DNA of 64,000 bases from RHKX01 sp963826475 (GTDB lineage Bacteria; Actinomycetota; Thermoleophilia; Solirubrobacterales; 70-9). Shown piece after piece: positions 1 through 8,989 of this stretch. The notes below the pieces were generated by a model. That model was not told the origin of the DNA, did not search any database, and was given only the letters and a program-made list of their open reading frames with translations. Position numbers and translations under genes: made by a program. Location of the stretch: the NCBI GenBank assembly GCA_963826475.1, contig CAWGXC010000003.1:1-64000 (forward strand). Reading direction: 5' to 3'. The stretch's first letter is position 1, and every line of letters begins with the position of its first letter.

Positions 1-12
1 GAGGCACCCACT

Positions 13-804
13 TTGAAGATCTGTTGTCTTGTCAAGGAGGTGCCGGACGCCGCTGTTCAGAAGCGGATCGACTCCGGCACGAAGCGGCTCGACCGCTCCG
101 GCGAGCGGAACCTCAACCCGTTCGACACCCATGGGATCGAAGCTGCCATGCAGATTCGCGAGGGTGGTGAGGTCGAGGTCGACGAGATCGTCGCGGTGAC
201 GATGGGCCCGACCACCGCCGCCCGCGCGCTGCACAAGGCCGTCGCCCTCGGGGCCGACCGCTCGGTCCACCTCACCGACGACGCGCTGTCCGGCTCCGAC
301 GTCTGCGCCACCGGCTACGCCCTGGCGAAGGTGCTCGAGTCCGAGTCGCCTGACCTGGTCCTGCTGGGCCAGCAGTCAGATGACGGCGAGTGCTACACGA
401 TCGGCGCCGTCGTGGCCGACCACCTGAAGATGCCGTCGCTGACCCAGGTCATCCAGATGGATGTCACCGAGGGCAAGCTGCGCTGCGAGCGTCAGGCCGA
501 GTACGGCTACGACACCGTCGAGATCCAGCTGCCCGCCGTGATCAGCGTCGGTGACGCGATCAACGAGCCGCGCTACCCGTCGCTGAAGGCGATCATGGGT
601 GCCAAGAAGAAGCCGCTGGACACCAAGTCCACCGGCGACGTCGGCATCGAGGGAGACAGGGTCGGCGAGGCCGGCTCCCAGACCACTGTCCTCGGGATCA
701 ACCCGCCGCCGGAGAAGCAGGCAGGCGAGGTCATCGAGGACGAGGACACCGCGGAGACGGTCGAGAAGATCGTCGCCTGGCTTGACGAGAGGAAGCTGAT
801 CTAG
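13..804 (+). CDS. etfB: Electron transfer flavoprotein subunit beta
   Basis: Small subunit of the soluble ETF heterodimer, which takes electrons from acyl-CoA and other flavin dehydrogenases and passes them to the quinone pool. The 263-residue protein shows the family pattern: an N-terminal MKICCLVKEVPD strand, the GADR segment near residue 80 and the LLGQQSDDGE nucleotide-binding segment around residue 120. The start is a TTG with a weak GAGG at the window edge. The stop codon lies immediately before the etfA ATG with no spacer, so the two subunits are co-translated. Family assignment is secure; the preferred dehydrogenase partners cannot be told from here. Confidence 0.95.
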   Translation: MKICCLVKEVPDAAVQKRIDSGTKRLDRSGERNLNPFDTHGIEAAMQIREGGEVEVDEIVAVTMGPTTAARALHKAVALGADRSVHLTDDALSGSDVCATGYALAKVLESESPDLVLLGQQSDDGECYTIGAVVADHLKMPSLTQVIQMDVTEGKLRCERQAEYGYDTVEIQLPAVISVGDAINEPRYPSLKAIMGAKKKPLDTKSTGDVGIEGDRVGEAGSQTTVLGINPPPEKQAGEVIEDEDTAETVEKIVAWLDERKLI

Positions 805-1779
805 ATGGCGGACATCCTGGTTTACGCCCTTCATGACGACGAGGGCGTCTTCAACAAGAACTCCCAAGGCGCGATCTCCGAGGCGGCCAAGCTCGCCTCC
901 GAGACCGGCGGCACCGCAAGCGCGGTCGTGGTCGGCGACGTCTCCGATGACGCCGCCGCCGGCCTCGGCAAGTTCGGCGCCAGCAAGGTCTACCGCTGCA
1001 AGGAGGCCCCCGAGGGCCTGGCGCAGCCGATCGTCGACGTGATGGCCAAGGTCATCACCGACAACAACATCGGCTACGCCCTCTTCGGAGGCGGACTGCT
1101 CGGCTTCGAGATCGGTGCGGGACTCACCGCCCGCCTCGGCGCCGGCGTGACCATGGAGGTCACCGCGGTCAAGGTCGACGGCGACAAGCTCGTCGCCGAG
1201 CGCCCGGTCCTGCAGGACTCGGCGATCGTCGACGTCGGTTACGTCTCCGAGCCCGGAATCATCATCGGCCGCCTCAACGCCTTCGACGTCAAGGAAGGCG
1301 ACGGAACCGCTGAGGTCGAGGACGTCACGGTCGAGCTCAGTGAGTTCTCGACCCGCGCGACCATGGTCACCCGCGGTGAGGCCCGCGGCGAGGACGTCAA
1401 CATCGAGGATGCGGACATCCTCGTCGGTGGCGGCCGCGGACTTGGCGAGAAGGACAACTTCAAGCTCGCCGAGGACCTGGCCAACGCGATGGGTGGCGCA
1501 GTTGCCGCGACCCGCGCGGTGGTCGACGCCGGTTGGTACCCGTACTCGACGCAGATCGGCCAGACCGGCAAGACGGTCGCCCCGAAGCTGTACCTCGCGG
1601 TCGGTATCTCCGGCGCGATCCAGCACAAGGTCGGCATGCAGAGCTCCGAGAACATCCTCGCGATCAACAAGGACCAGAACGCGCCGATCTTCGAGTTCTG
1701 CGACCTCGGCGTCGTCGGTGATCTCCACAAGATCATGCCGAAGCTCACCGAGGCCATCAAGGCCAAGAAGGGCGCATAA
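805..1779 (+). CDS. etfA: Electron transfer flavoprotein subunit alpha
   Basis: Large ETF subunit, 324 residues, which holds the FAD that shuttles electrons between dehydrogenases and ETF-QO. The C-terminal FAD domain is clear: GGRGLGEKDNF near residue 210, then GQTGKTVAPKLYLAVGISG and the NKDQNAPIF segment, which are the signature blocks of EtfA/FixB. It starts on the base after the etfB stop. The next gene (ETF-QO) starts only 4 bases after its own stop, so the three genes form one operon for electron transfer out of fatty-acid and amino-acid oxidation. Confidence 0.96.
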   Translation: MADILVYALHDDEGVFNKNSQGAISEAAKLASETGGTASAVVVGDVSDDAAAGLGKFGASKVYRCKEAPEGLAQPIVDVMAKVITDNNIGYALFGGGLLGFEIGAGLTARLGAGVTMEVTAVKVDGDKLVAERPVLQDSAIVDVGYVSEPGIIIGRLNAFDVKEGDGTAEVEDVTVELSEFSTRATMVTRGEARGEDVNIEDADILVGGGRGLGEKDNFKLAEDLANAMGGAVAATRAVVDAGWYPYSTQIGQTGKTVAPKLYLAVGISGAIQHKVGMQSSENILAINKDQNAPIFEFCDLGVVGDLHKIMPKLTEAIKAKKGA

Positions 1780-1783
1780 GCAG

Positions 1784-3487
1784 ATGGCAGGAGTAGCGCC
1801 GGAGGACTTCCCGCCTCCCTTCGACCCCGAGGACTACATCGGTCCGCCCACCGACCCCGAGGACGAGCGCCTCGAGGTCGGTGTCGCGATCGTCGGCGGT
1901 GGACCCGCCGGCCTCGCCTGCGCGAACAAGCTGATGCAGCTGCTCGAGAACGAGCCGGAGCTCACCGAGAAGCTCGGTGAGGTCCCGGTCGCGGTCGTCG
2001 AGAAGGGGAAGGCCTGTGGCGCTCACCTGCTGAGCGGGGCGAACATGAAGCCCTCAGCGATGGAGGAGCTGTTCCCCGACATGGACAAGTCGGAGTGGCC
2101 CACCTACGGCGAGGTCACCGACGACGCGGTCTACCTGCTGACCAAGAAGCAGGCGCTGCCGCTGAAGCCGATGCCGCCGAACTTCAAGAACCACGGCAAC
2201 TACGGCATCTCAGTCGCCAAGGTGGGCCGCTGGCTCGCCGACAAGGCCGAGGAGGCCGGCGCCTACATCCTCACCGAGACCGTCGCCGACAAGCTGCTCG
2301 TGGAAGACAGGATTGTCCGCGGCGTTCGTTCCGGCGACAAGGGCCGCGATCGCGAGGGCAACCAGCGCTCGAACTTCGAGCCGGGCAACGACCTGATGGC
2401 CAAGGCCACCGTCCTCTGCGAGGGCACCCTGCAGCACCTGACCGGCGCCGCGCTCGACTACTACGACCTGCACGGCTCCGACCCAAGGCGCTGGGAGCTC
2501 GGCGTCAAGGAAGTCTGGGAAGTGGAGAAGCCGCTCGATCGCGTCATCCACACGATGGGATGGCCGCTGCGCAAGGCCGCCAAGTACAACGAGTTCGGCG
2601 GCAGCTTCATCTACCCGATGGGCGAGAACAAGCTCTGCATCGGCATGGTGATCGGCCTCGACTACACCGACGCCACCGTGAGCTGCCACGACATGCTCCA
2701 GGAGCTCAAGACCCACCCCTTCATCGCCAAGATGCTCGAGGGCGGCAAGCGCGTCGGCTGGGGAGCAAAGACCATCCCCTCCGGCGGCTACTGGTCGATG
2801 CCCAAGAAGTTCGCCGTCCCCGGAATGATGATGGCCGGCGACGCCGCCTGCATGGTCAACGTGCCGACGCTCAAGGGCGTCCACTACGCCATGCACGCCG
2901 GCATCTACGCCGCCGAGACCATCGTCGAGACGCTGAAGAAGGACATCGACTCCGTCGACTTCTCCGCCTACGACGAGCGCGTCCGCAACTCGCTCATCGA
3001 GAAGGAGCTCTACGAGAGCCGCAACATGCGCCAGCCCTTCGACAAGGGCTTCTTCGTCGGCGGCGCCATCGCCTCGGCGATGACCATCACCAAGGGCGCC
3101 TTCCCCGGCGGCCACTGGAAGAGCGAGGACGACGCCGTCCACGAGATGAGCCTCGGCAAGGCCGCCGACAGCTACCCCAAGCCCGACAACGAGAAGACCT
3201 TCGACAAGCTCGGATCAGTCTTCCTCAGCGGCAACGCCACCCGCGACGACGCCCCCAACCACGTCAAGATCCAGACCCACGTGCCCCTCGAGATCGCCCA
3301 GACCTGGGTCAGCATGTGCCCGGCGCAGGTCTACGAGATCCCGGAGGCCCAGCTCGAGAGCCAGGCGGCCACGGTCGACGTGCACGTAACGGCCTCCAAC
3401 TGCGTCCAGTGCGGCGCGATCACGGCCAAGGGCGGCAGGTTGACGATGCCCGAGGGCGGAGACGGGCCCCTGTACCAAGAGGTCTAG
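1784..3487 (+). CDS. Electron transfer flavoprotein:quinone oxidoreductase (ETF-QO)
   Basis: Membrane-associated FAD/iron-sulfur enzyme that oxidises reduced ETF and reduces quinone (probably menaquinone in this lineage). I chose the ATG at 1784 (MAGVAPEDFPPPF) because it follows etfA by 4 bases and gives 567 residues, near the usual 550-600. An N-terminal dinucleotide-binding motif VGGGPAG lies near residue 37. The middle matches the family (GGYWSMPKKF, GDAACMVNVPTLKGVHYAM). The C-terminal ferredoxin-like part has CPAQVY and NCVQCGAI, but the fourth cluster cysteine of the usual CxxCxxC is isoleucine, which may alter the cluster. The quinone type is inferred from the lineage. Confidence 0.93.
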   Translation: MAGVAPEDFPPPFDPEDYIGPPTDPEDERLEVGVAIVGGGPAGLACANKLMQLLENEPELTEKLGEVPVAVVEKGKACGAHLLSGANMKPSAMEELFPDMDKSEWPTYGEVTDDAVYLLTKKQALPLKPMPPNFKNHGNYGISVAKVGRWLADKAEEAGAYILTETVADKLLVEDRIVRGVRSGDKGRDREGNQRSNFEPGNDLMAKATVLCEGTLQHLTGAALDYYDLHGSDPRRWELGVKEVWEVEKPLDRVIHTMGWPLRKAAKYNEFGGSFIYPMGENKLCIGMVIGLDYTDATVSCHDMLQELKTHPFIAKMLEGGKRVGWGAKTIPSGGYWSMPKKFAVPGMMMAGDAACMVNVPTLKGVHYAMHAGIYAAETIVETLKKDIDSVDFSAYDERVRNSLIEKELYESRNMRQPFDKGFFVGGAIASAMTITKGAFPGGHWKSEDDAVHEMSLGKAADSYPKPDNEKTFDKLGSVFLSGNATRDDAPNHVKIQTHVPLEIAQTWVSMCPAQVYEIPEAQLESQAATVDVHVTASNCVQCGAITAKGGRLTMPEGGDGPLYQEV

Positions 3488-3595
3488 CGGGCGGCCTCAG
3501 CTCCTTGGTTCCGTGAAAACCCTTTGCATGGAGAATGGGTGTCCCTCGGTAGGCCGGTGAATCTTCTCGCCGAGCCGCTGCGGATCGAAGCTGGG

Positions 3596-4471
3596 CTAGG
3601 CGGTGACTCGATAGGCGATCTGAGGTTCGGCCTTCCCCTTTAGTTCGAGCTCAACACGAGTGCCGGGTGCGCTTGGGAGATCGTTCGCAACCCGGTCGGA
3701 GAGCACGACCTCGCCGCTTGAGGCCTGTCCCTGCAATCGGGAGGCGGTGTTGACCACGTCGCCAACGGCCGTGAAGTCGAAAAGGGCCCGCTGACCGATG
3801 TTGCCCACATAGGCCTCACCGAAGTCCAAACCGATCCCCATCTCGACGAATGGTCCTTCGGCCGAGCCGTAGCCCACCGCACGTAGGAGTTCCTGCGCGT
3901 GCTTGAGCATCAGCCCGGCGACTTCGTCTCGCTGAATGTTCGGCTGGAAGTCCGGTAGGTAGATCGCCATCACCTCATCGCCGATCAGCTTGTCGATCAC
4001 CGCATCGGGAAAGAGGACGTCTTCGGCACATCGATAGAACCGGCGTAGCAGCAGGGAGGTCTCAAGCGGGTCGATTCCCTCCGATCTCTTCGTGAACCCG
4101 CGCAGATCAGCGAACAGGACACCGGTCTGCATGGTCATGCCGCCAGGTGGTGAGAACTCCACGCAGACCGAGCAGATGGTTGGGTTCTTACGCGACGGCC
4201 TATAGCCGAGGGGGCGGGCGATGATCCTCCCCGGACCGGCGAACGGCGCGCCGCATACTCCGCACCTCGGGCTGCTCGGCAGGGCTCGTAAGGCCCAGGC
4301 TACGAATCCGCCGATGCCGCGCGAGTGAAGGCGCCAAGCGACTTCCCAGTCTTCCGGGCGCAGGGGCTCGTCGCCTCGCCTTCCCGCCTTGCGCCGGAGC
4401 ATGCGAATGCCGAGTCGCTGCCATAGCGTCAGCCGGACCGACTCGTCAGCGTGATGATGGTCGTGCGGCAT
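3596..4471 (-). CDS. Class III adenylate/guanylate cyclase with N-terminal CxxC-CxxC module
   Basis: Likely makes cyclic nucleotide from NTP. The start MPHDHHHADES gives 291 residues. The C-terminal catalytic domain carries the class III landmarks: FADLRGFT (metal Asp at about 122), KLIGDEVMA (Lys161, metal Asp165) and AVGDVVNTASRL (Asn241, Arg245), so it should be active. Upstream are two cysteine pairs, CGVC (about 70-73) and CSVC (about 100-103), spaced like a zinc-binding or redox-sensing knuckle. No membrane helix is obvious. It lies 120 bases downstream of the glycosyltransferase gene on the same strand and could be read from it. Substrate preference (ATP or GTP) is not settled. Confidence 0.85.
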   Translation of the reverse strand: MPHDHHHADESVRLTLWQRLGIRMLRRKAGRRGDEPLRPEDWEVAWRLHSRGIGGFVAWALRALPSSPRCGVCGAPFAGPGRIIARPLGYRPSRKNPTICSVCVEFSPPGGMTMQTGVLFADLRGFTKRSEGIDPLETSLLLRRFYRCAEDVLFPDAVIDKLIGDEVMAIYLPDFQPNIQRDEVAGLMLKHAQELLRAVGYGSAEGPFVEMGIGLDFGEAYVGNIGQRALFDFTAVGDVVNTASRLQGQASSGEVVLSDRVANDLPSAPGTRVELELKGKAEPQIAYRVTA

Positions 4472-4591
4472 GCCCAAACGCTACCTCCGGAGCTGTGGGT
4501 GTGCGCTCATTTCCACCATCGGGGGGGCGGATTCGCAACCCTGCAACACCGACGCCGAAGAGGGCCGATGCGCATCCGGCGTAAATGCTTC

Positions 4592-5830
4592 CTAGGCTCG
4601 TGCCGGCCGGCCGTTCAGTGCGCCTTCGAGGGCGTCCACCGCCGCCGAAGCTCCGCCCGCTGCGGCGAAGGCGTCCGCGATGCGCCGGGCGCCCTCGGCC
4701 TTCTCCATCGCGCTCCGCACGGCTTCGCGCAACCGCTCGGGGTTGAGCCGCCCGGCGCTCAGGCGGGTACCGGCGCCGGCGACCTCGACGCGCCTCGCCA
4801 CCTCGAGCTGGTCGCGGCCGAACGGCACCGCGCAGACGGGGACGCCGGCGGCGAGCGCCTTCTGGGTCGCGCCCATGCCGCCGTGGGTGACGGCGCAGGC
4901 GGCACGCTCGAGAATCGGCGCATGCGGGACGAACGGCAGCACGTGGGCGTGGGGCCGGGGAGCGAAGTCGCCTGGATCGGCGGACGGCAGCGTTGCGACG
5001 ACGTGCACCGGCTCGTCGGCCAGTGCCTCCAGCGCCGTCTCGACCAGCTTGCCGTCGTCCTGGAACTCCGAGGAGGTGGTGACGAGGACGATCGGCCGGT
5101 CGATTCCGGCGAGCCAATCGGGCGGGTCGGCCGGCGGGTCCCAGGTTCCCGGGCCGATCATGCGGACGTTCGCCGGCCACTCCCGGCGCGGGTACTCGAA
5201 CGGCTCGGCCGTCAGGTAGATGAGCAGGGGAGGGGCCGAGAACAGGTCGGCGACTCCGGCGAGCGGTGACAACCCGAGCCCGGCGCGGACCTCGTTCAGC
5301 CCGGGCATCGTCGCGCCCTCGAACGAGCGCACCAGCAACGGCCGCAGGACGCGGTCGCGGAGCCGGCCGGCGGGGCCCCGGGCTGGGGCGAAGCCCGGGC
5401 CGAACGGCGGCACGTCGGGCGCGGGAAGCGGGATCGGGTAGGGCAGCCAGCTCGCCCACGGCCCGTCCCAGGCCTCTGCCGCCGAGATCGCGCCCCAGGC
5501 CTGGGCGTCGACGAGGAGGAGGTCGGGGCGTTCCGCCTCGATCGCCGCCTGCAGGTCGGGCACCTCGTGCTCGGCTCGCCGTGCGAACAGCGCGACGGCG
5601 CGCTTGATGCCGCCCTGAGGTGTGCGGGCCTTGAAGTCGTCGTGCTCGATGGCCTCGATCGCGGGAGCGAGCGGCGCGGCCTCGAAGCCCCGCTCGCGCA
5701 TCGTCTCGACCTGGGAGGCGAGCGTGCGCAACGCCACCTCGTGGCCGCGGGAGCGCAGCTCGTCGAGCGTCGGCGTGATCGGGTAGAGGTGCCCGCGGGC
5801 GGGCGACGTGTAGACGAGTACCTTGGCCAT
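4592..5830 (-). CDS. MGT-type UDP-glycosyltransferase (GT1 family)
   Basis: Transfers a sugar from a nucleotide-sugar to a small hydrophobic acceptor; relatives glycosylate macrolides and other natural products. The 412-residue protein begins MAKVLVYTSPARGHLYP, the N-terminal Rossmann strand of GT-B enzymes. It has the C-terminal donor-binding motif THGGMGATQKALAAGVP followed by PFGRDQ. The ATG at 5830 has a GAGGAG ribosome site. Its A is shared with the stop of the upstream tetR-like gene (TGATG), so the two are translationally coupled. A TetR regulator coupled to a glycosyltransferase suggests inducible detoxification of a hydrophobic compound. The acceptor is unknown. Confidence 0.88.
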   Translation of the reverse strand: MAKVLVYTSPARGHLYPITPTLDELRSRGHEVALRTLASQVETMRERGFEAAPLAPAIEAIEHDDFKARTPQGGIKRAVALFARRAEHEVPDLQAAIEAERPDLLLVDAQAWGAISAAEAWDGPWASWLPYPIPLPAPDVPPFGPGFAPARGPAGRLRDRVLRPLLVRSFEGATMPGLNEVRAGLGLSPLAGVADLFSAPPLLIYLTAEPFEYPRREWPANVRMIGPGTWDPPADPPDWLAGIDRPIVLVTTSSEFQDDGKLVETALEALADEPVHVVATLPSADPGDFAPRPHAHVLPFVPHAPILERAACAVTHGGMGATQKALAAGVPVCAVPFGRDQLEVARRVEVAGAGTRLSAGRLNPERLREAVRSAMEKAEGARRIADAFAAAGGASAAVDALEGALNGRPARA

Positions 5831-6423
5831 CAGCTCACTCCTCGGCCGTCGATCAGCTCGACGATTGCCAGTTCGGCCTGCGGACGGCTCAGCTTCGAGT
5901 CGATCCGCAGGAGCTTCCACATGTAGACGTCTGTGACGGCGATCAGCTGGGCGAGCCTGCGTGCGCGCGCCGCGCCCCGGTGGGCGGCGAGCTGGGGGGC
6001 GAAGGTGCGCTTGACCCAGGCGTGGTGGACGGCACGGCCGGCCTTGGTGAACTCGCTGAAAGCGGGATTCTCCTCCTCCGCCAGAAGGCGCAGCGCACGA
6101 CGGCCGTACGCCTCGTAGTGATCGAGAAGGTTGGCGACCGCGCCAGGGACGTCCCCGACCGGCGCCTCGTCCCGCTGCTCGCGGATCTGCGCAAGCGACC
6201 GCTCAGCCGCGGCCCTGATCACGCCGTCCTTGGAGCCGTAGCGGCGGATCACCGTCTGGACGGTCACGCCCGCACCCTCGGCGATCTCAGCGAGTGTGAA
6301 GCGCTCCGCCGAGGTGGCCCAGAAGAGCTTCTCCGCGGCGTCGAGGATCCGCTCCCCGGTGGCCGCGGACGCGTCAGCTCGGGCCGACATCCGGTAGGTC
6401 CGAGTGCTCTCCTTCACTTTCAT
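5830..6423 (-). CDS. TetR family transcriptional regulator
   Basis: DNA-binding repressor of about 197 residues. The N-terminal helix-turn-helix reads ILDAAEKLF...FTLAEIAEGAGVTVQTVIRRYGSKDGVI, the standard TetR_N pattern; the C-terminal ligand domain is unassigned. I took the ATG at 6423 (MKVKEST); an internal ATG (MSARADAS) about 12 codons later is also possible. The gene overlaps the following glycosyltransferase by one base. It is divergent from a VOC-family gene whose start is only 27 bases away. The regulator probably controls its own operon and perhaps the VOC gene through this very short gap. Confidence 0.88.
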   Translation of the reverse strand: MKVKESTRTYRMSARADASAATGERILDAAEKLFWATSAERFTLAEIAEGAGVTVQTVIRRYGSKDGVIRAAAERSLAQIREQRDEAPVGDVPGAVANLLDHYEAYGRRALRLLAEEENPAFSEFTKAGRAVHHAWVKRTFAPQLAAHRGAARARRLAQLIAVTDVYMWKLLRIDSKLSRPQAELAIVELIDGRGVS

Positions 6424-6450
6424 GTTAAAGAGACTAATACGAATATTTGA

Positions 6451-7128
6451 GTGGCGCAAGTCGGCGACCCACGTCTAACGTTCGGCGCCGTGGCCGTGAC
6501 CATCGATCAGCTGACCGTCGCCGATGAGCCGGGTGCCTGGGCGGCGCTCGGATTCACGCTCGACGGCGACATCTGCGTGATCGGGGACGTGCGAATTCGC
6601 CTGACCGGCGCGGACGCTGATGCAAGCGGGCTAACCGGGTGGTCCCTGCGTGGAATCGAGACGAACGAGCTGGACGGGTTGGCGACGAGCACCTCCGATC
6701 GCAAGCCGCCGGAGTCGGCTCCAACCCACCCGAACGGCGTCACCACTCTGGACCACGTCGTCGCCATCACGCCGGCGCTCGAGCGGACGGTCAAGGCCCT
6801 CGAGGCCGCCGGCCTCGACCTTCGTCGGATCCGGGAGGAGCCGACTCCGGCAGGGGCTCCCCGCCAGGCGTTCTTCCGGCTCGGCGCCACGATCCTCGAG
6901 GTCGTTCAGGCGCCCGGCGACGCGATCGAGCGCGGTGGCGGGGTCGATCGCCCCGCCTTCTTCTGGGGGCTCGCGCTCGTCGCGCCCGATCTGGACGAGA
7001 CCGTAGCCGGGTACGGCGACCACGTCAGCGCCGCGCGTCCAGCGGTGCAGCCCGGGCGCCGCATCGCCACCCTGCGGCGCTCGGCGGGCCTCTCGCTTCC
7101 CATCGCGCTGATGACGCCTCCCGTCTGA
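6451..7128 (+). CDS. VOC (glyoxalase-like) family protein
   Basis: Vicinal-oxygen-chelate fold protein of 225 residues with two betaalphabetabetabeta-like halves. The segments TLDHVVAITPALERTVKALEAAGL and FFRLGATILEVVQ resemble glyoxalase-like domains that bind small molecules or catalyse metal-dependent chemistry. The metal ligands are not obvious, so it may be a binding protein. The first possible start is a GTG at 6451, just after an AT-rich stretch, consistent with a leaderless transcript. GTGs at 6490 and 6496 are alternatives that would remove up to 15 residues. It is divergent from the TetR/glycosyltransferase pair and may share its regulation. Confidence 0.72.
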   Translation: MAQVGDPRLTFGAVAVTIDQLTVADEPGAWAALGFTLDGDICVIGDVRIRLTGADADASGLTGWSLRGIETNELDGLATSTSDRKPPESAPTHPNGVTTLDHVVAITPALERTVKALEAAGLDLRRIREEPTPAGAPRQAFFRLGATILEVVQAPGDAIERGGGVDRPAFFWGLALVAPDLDETVAGYGDHVSAARPAVQPGRRIATLRRSAGLSLPIALMTPPV

Positions 7129-7228
7129 GGCCCCGGCTGAACTAAAACATTCGCTTGTGGCGTTTCGCTGTGTCATCATCAACTCCGCTCGACATGAGGT
7201 CGGTCTTTACGCGAATGGAGTCGCCGTC

Positions 7229-8902
7229 GTGAAACAGGGCTTGGTGCCGCCTTTGAAAAAGTTGATGCTCGGGGTTGCGACGCTCGTCGCATTGGTCGCA
7301 TTGCCCGCTGCCGCGCAGGCGTCGAGCACCGTCTGGGCGGTCGGCGACGGCGCTGCGGTCGGCCCGACCGACAACCTGGTCGGCGCGATGGTGAACCAGA
7401 ACCCCTTCGACGCCTTCCTCTACCTGGGGGACGTCTACGACAGCGGGACGAGCGCCGAGTTCAACTACTACGACGAGGCCTACGGGGCCTACAAGAACAA
7501 GTCCTATCCGACTCCGGGCAACCACGAGTGGAACAACCGCGCAGCCGGCTACGACCCTTACTGGGGTCCCGCGCTCAGCTCCCCCCACTACTACTCGCTG
7601 GATGTCGGCAGCTGGCATGTGATCAGCCTCAACACGGAGGAATCGGGCGGGCTGGGTTCCGCGCAGGTCGCCTGGCTGCGGACCGACCTGGCAAGCCACC
7701 CCGGCACCTGCACGATGGCGTTCTGGCATCGCCCGCGTTACTCGGCGACGTCTCAGGTCAACTCGACCTACTCGATCGGCGATGACACCAAGAGCGCCGG
7801 GCTCTGGCAGACGCTCGCCGGCCACGCCTCGATCGTCTTGACCGGCCACGCTCACAACTACCAGCGCCTGAACCCGATCGACGGCATGACGGAGTTCGTC
7901 GTCGGCACCGGCGGCGAGGCGAATGAGCACCACACCTTCACCGGGCCGGACTCGCGGCTCGCGGCCTCCAACGACACCGATTTCGGCGCCTTGAAGATGG
8001 TTCTGGAGCCCGGCCGGGCGGACTTCTCGATGATGAAGCTCGGCGGTGGGGTCCTCGACTCGGGCTCCATCGGCTGCAAGACGGCGCCTTCGGTCAGCAC
8101 CGGCTCAGCGAGCGGGGTGGGTACCAACGCCGCAACCCTCGCCGGCACCGTCGATCCGAACAGCGACGCGACCAGCTACTACTTCGAATACGGCACGACG
8201 GCTCAGTACGGCAGCCAGAGTCCAACGGTTGCGGCCGGCTCCGGGAGCGAGCCGCAGGCGGTCTCCACGAGCCTCAGCAACCTCACGCCGGGAACGACCT
8301 ATCACTACCGGCTCGTCGCGACCAACTCGCTCGGCACGAGCGCGACGACCGACAAGACGTTCACGACCTCGACCACGACGACCACGACGCCGCCGCCCGC
8401 GACGACGATCACCGCCGGTCCGAGCGGGACGATCGCGACCACCTCAGCCCAGTTCAGCTTCAGCTCCGTCGCCGGCGCCAGCTTCCAATGCAAGCTCGAC
8501 GCGGCCTCCTATGCGAGCTGCAGCTCGCCGAAGGCCTACAGCTCGCTCACCCAGGGATCCCACACCTTCTCGGTCACCGCGACCGACCCAGGCGGCACCA
8601 CCGGCCCAGCGGCGACTCGGAGCTTCATCGTCGACACCGCGCCACCGAACACGACGATCACCTCCGGCCCCGGGCAGGGATCCACCACCAAGAACAGGAC
8701 CCCGACCTTCTCCTTCACCTCCACCGAGGCGGGATCGACCTTCCAATGCAGGGTCGACGGCGGGAGCTATTCCTCCTGCACCTCGCCCAAGACGCTCGCG
8801 ACCTTGAGCTACGCGAGCCACACCTTCTACGTCAGGGCGATCGACCCGGCAGGCAACGTCGATCCGACTCCGGCGTCCCGCGGGTTCAAGGTCCACAAGT
8901 AG
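7229..8902 (+). CDS. Secreted calcineurin-like metallophosphoesterase with C-terminal Ig/Fn3-like repeats
   Basis: Secreted phosphomonoesterase or phosphodiesterase. The GTG at 7229 has a GGAG ribosome site 8 bases upstream and gives 557 residues with a signal peptide ending near AAAQASS. The catalytic domain (about 35-270) has the two-metal motifs FLYLGDVYD, PGNHEW and LTGHAHNYQR, as in purple-acid-type phosphatases. After it come an Fn3-like domain (TNAATLAGTVDPNSDATSYYF...GTTYHYRLVATN), a Thr-rich linker, and two similar Ig-like repeats, each with FQCKLD/FQCRVD, YxSCxSPK and SHTF. These repeats are common in Solirubrobacterales surface proteins and probably act as spacers. Confidence 0.85.
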   Translation: MKQGLVPPLKKLMLGVATLVALVALPAAAQASSTVWAVGDGAAVGPTDNLVGAMVNQNPFDAFLYLGDVYDSGTSAEFNYYDEAYGAYKNKSYPTPGNHEWNNRAAGYDPYWGPALSSPHYYSLDVGSWHVISLNTEESGGLGSAQVAWLRTDLASHPGTCTMAFWHRPRYSATSQVNSTYSIGDDTKSAGLWQTLAGHASIVLTGHAHNYQRLNPIDGMTEFVVGTGGEANEHHTFTGPDSRLAASNDTDFGALKMVLEPGRADFSMMKLGGGVLDSGSIGCKTAPSVSTGSASGVGTNAATLAGTVDPNSDATSYYFEYGTTAQYGSQSPTVAAGSGSEPQAVSTSLSNLTPGTTYHYRLVATNSLGTSATTDKTFTTSTTTTTTPPPATTITAGPSGTIATTSAQFSFSSVAGASFQCKLDAASYASCSSPKAYSSLTQGSHTFSVTATDPGGTTGPAATRSFIVDTAPPNTTITSGPGQGSTTKNRTPTFSFTSTEAGSTFQCRVDGGSYSSCTSPKTLATLSYASHTFYVRAIDPAGNVDPTPASRGFKVHK

Positions 8903-8989
8903 GACGCGCGCCCTAACTGGGCCTTGCCGGCGCGGGACGGCGGAGTTAGGTTTCGACCTACCTACGTCGCCCTACTTTGGAGGTGCAAA

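Noticed and set aside
376..1728. 450-codon minus-strand frame over etfB/etfA
   Set aside because: Antisense shadow of two well-conserved genes; composition dominated by Asp, Arg, Leu and Val with no recognisable motif.
2095..3516. 473-codon plus-strand frame inside ETF-QO
   Set aside because: Arg/His/Gln-rich +1 shadow of a gene that is clearly real in its own frame.
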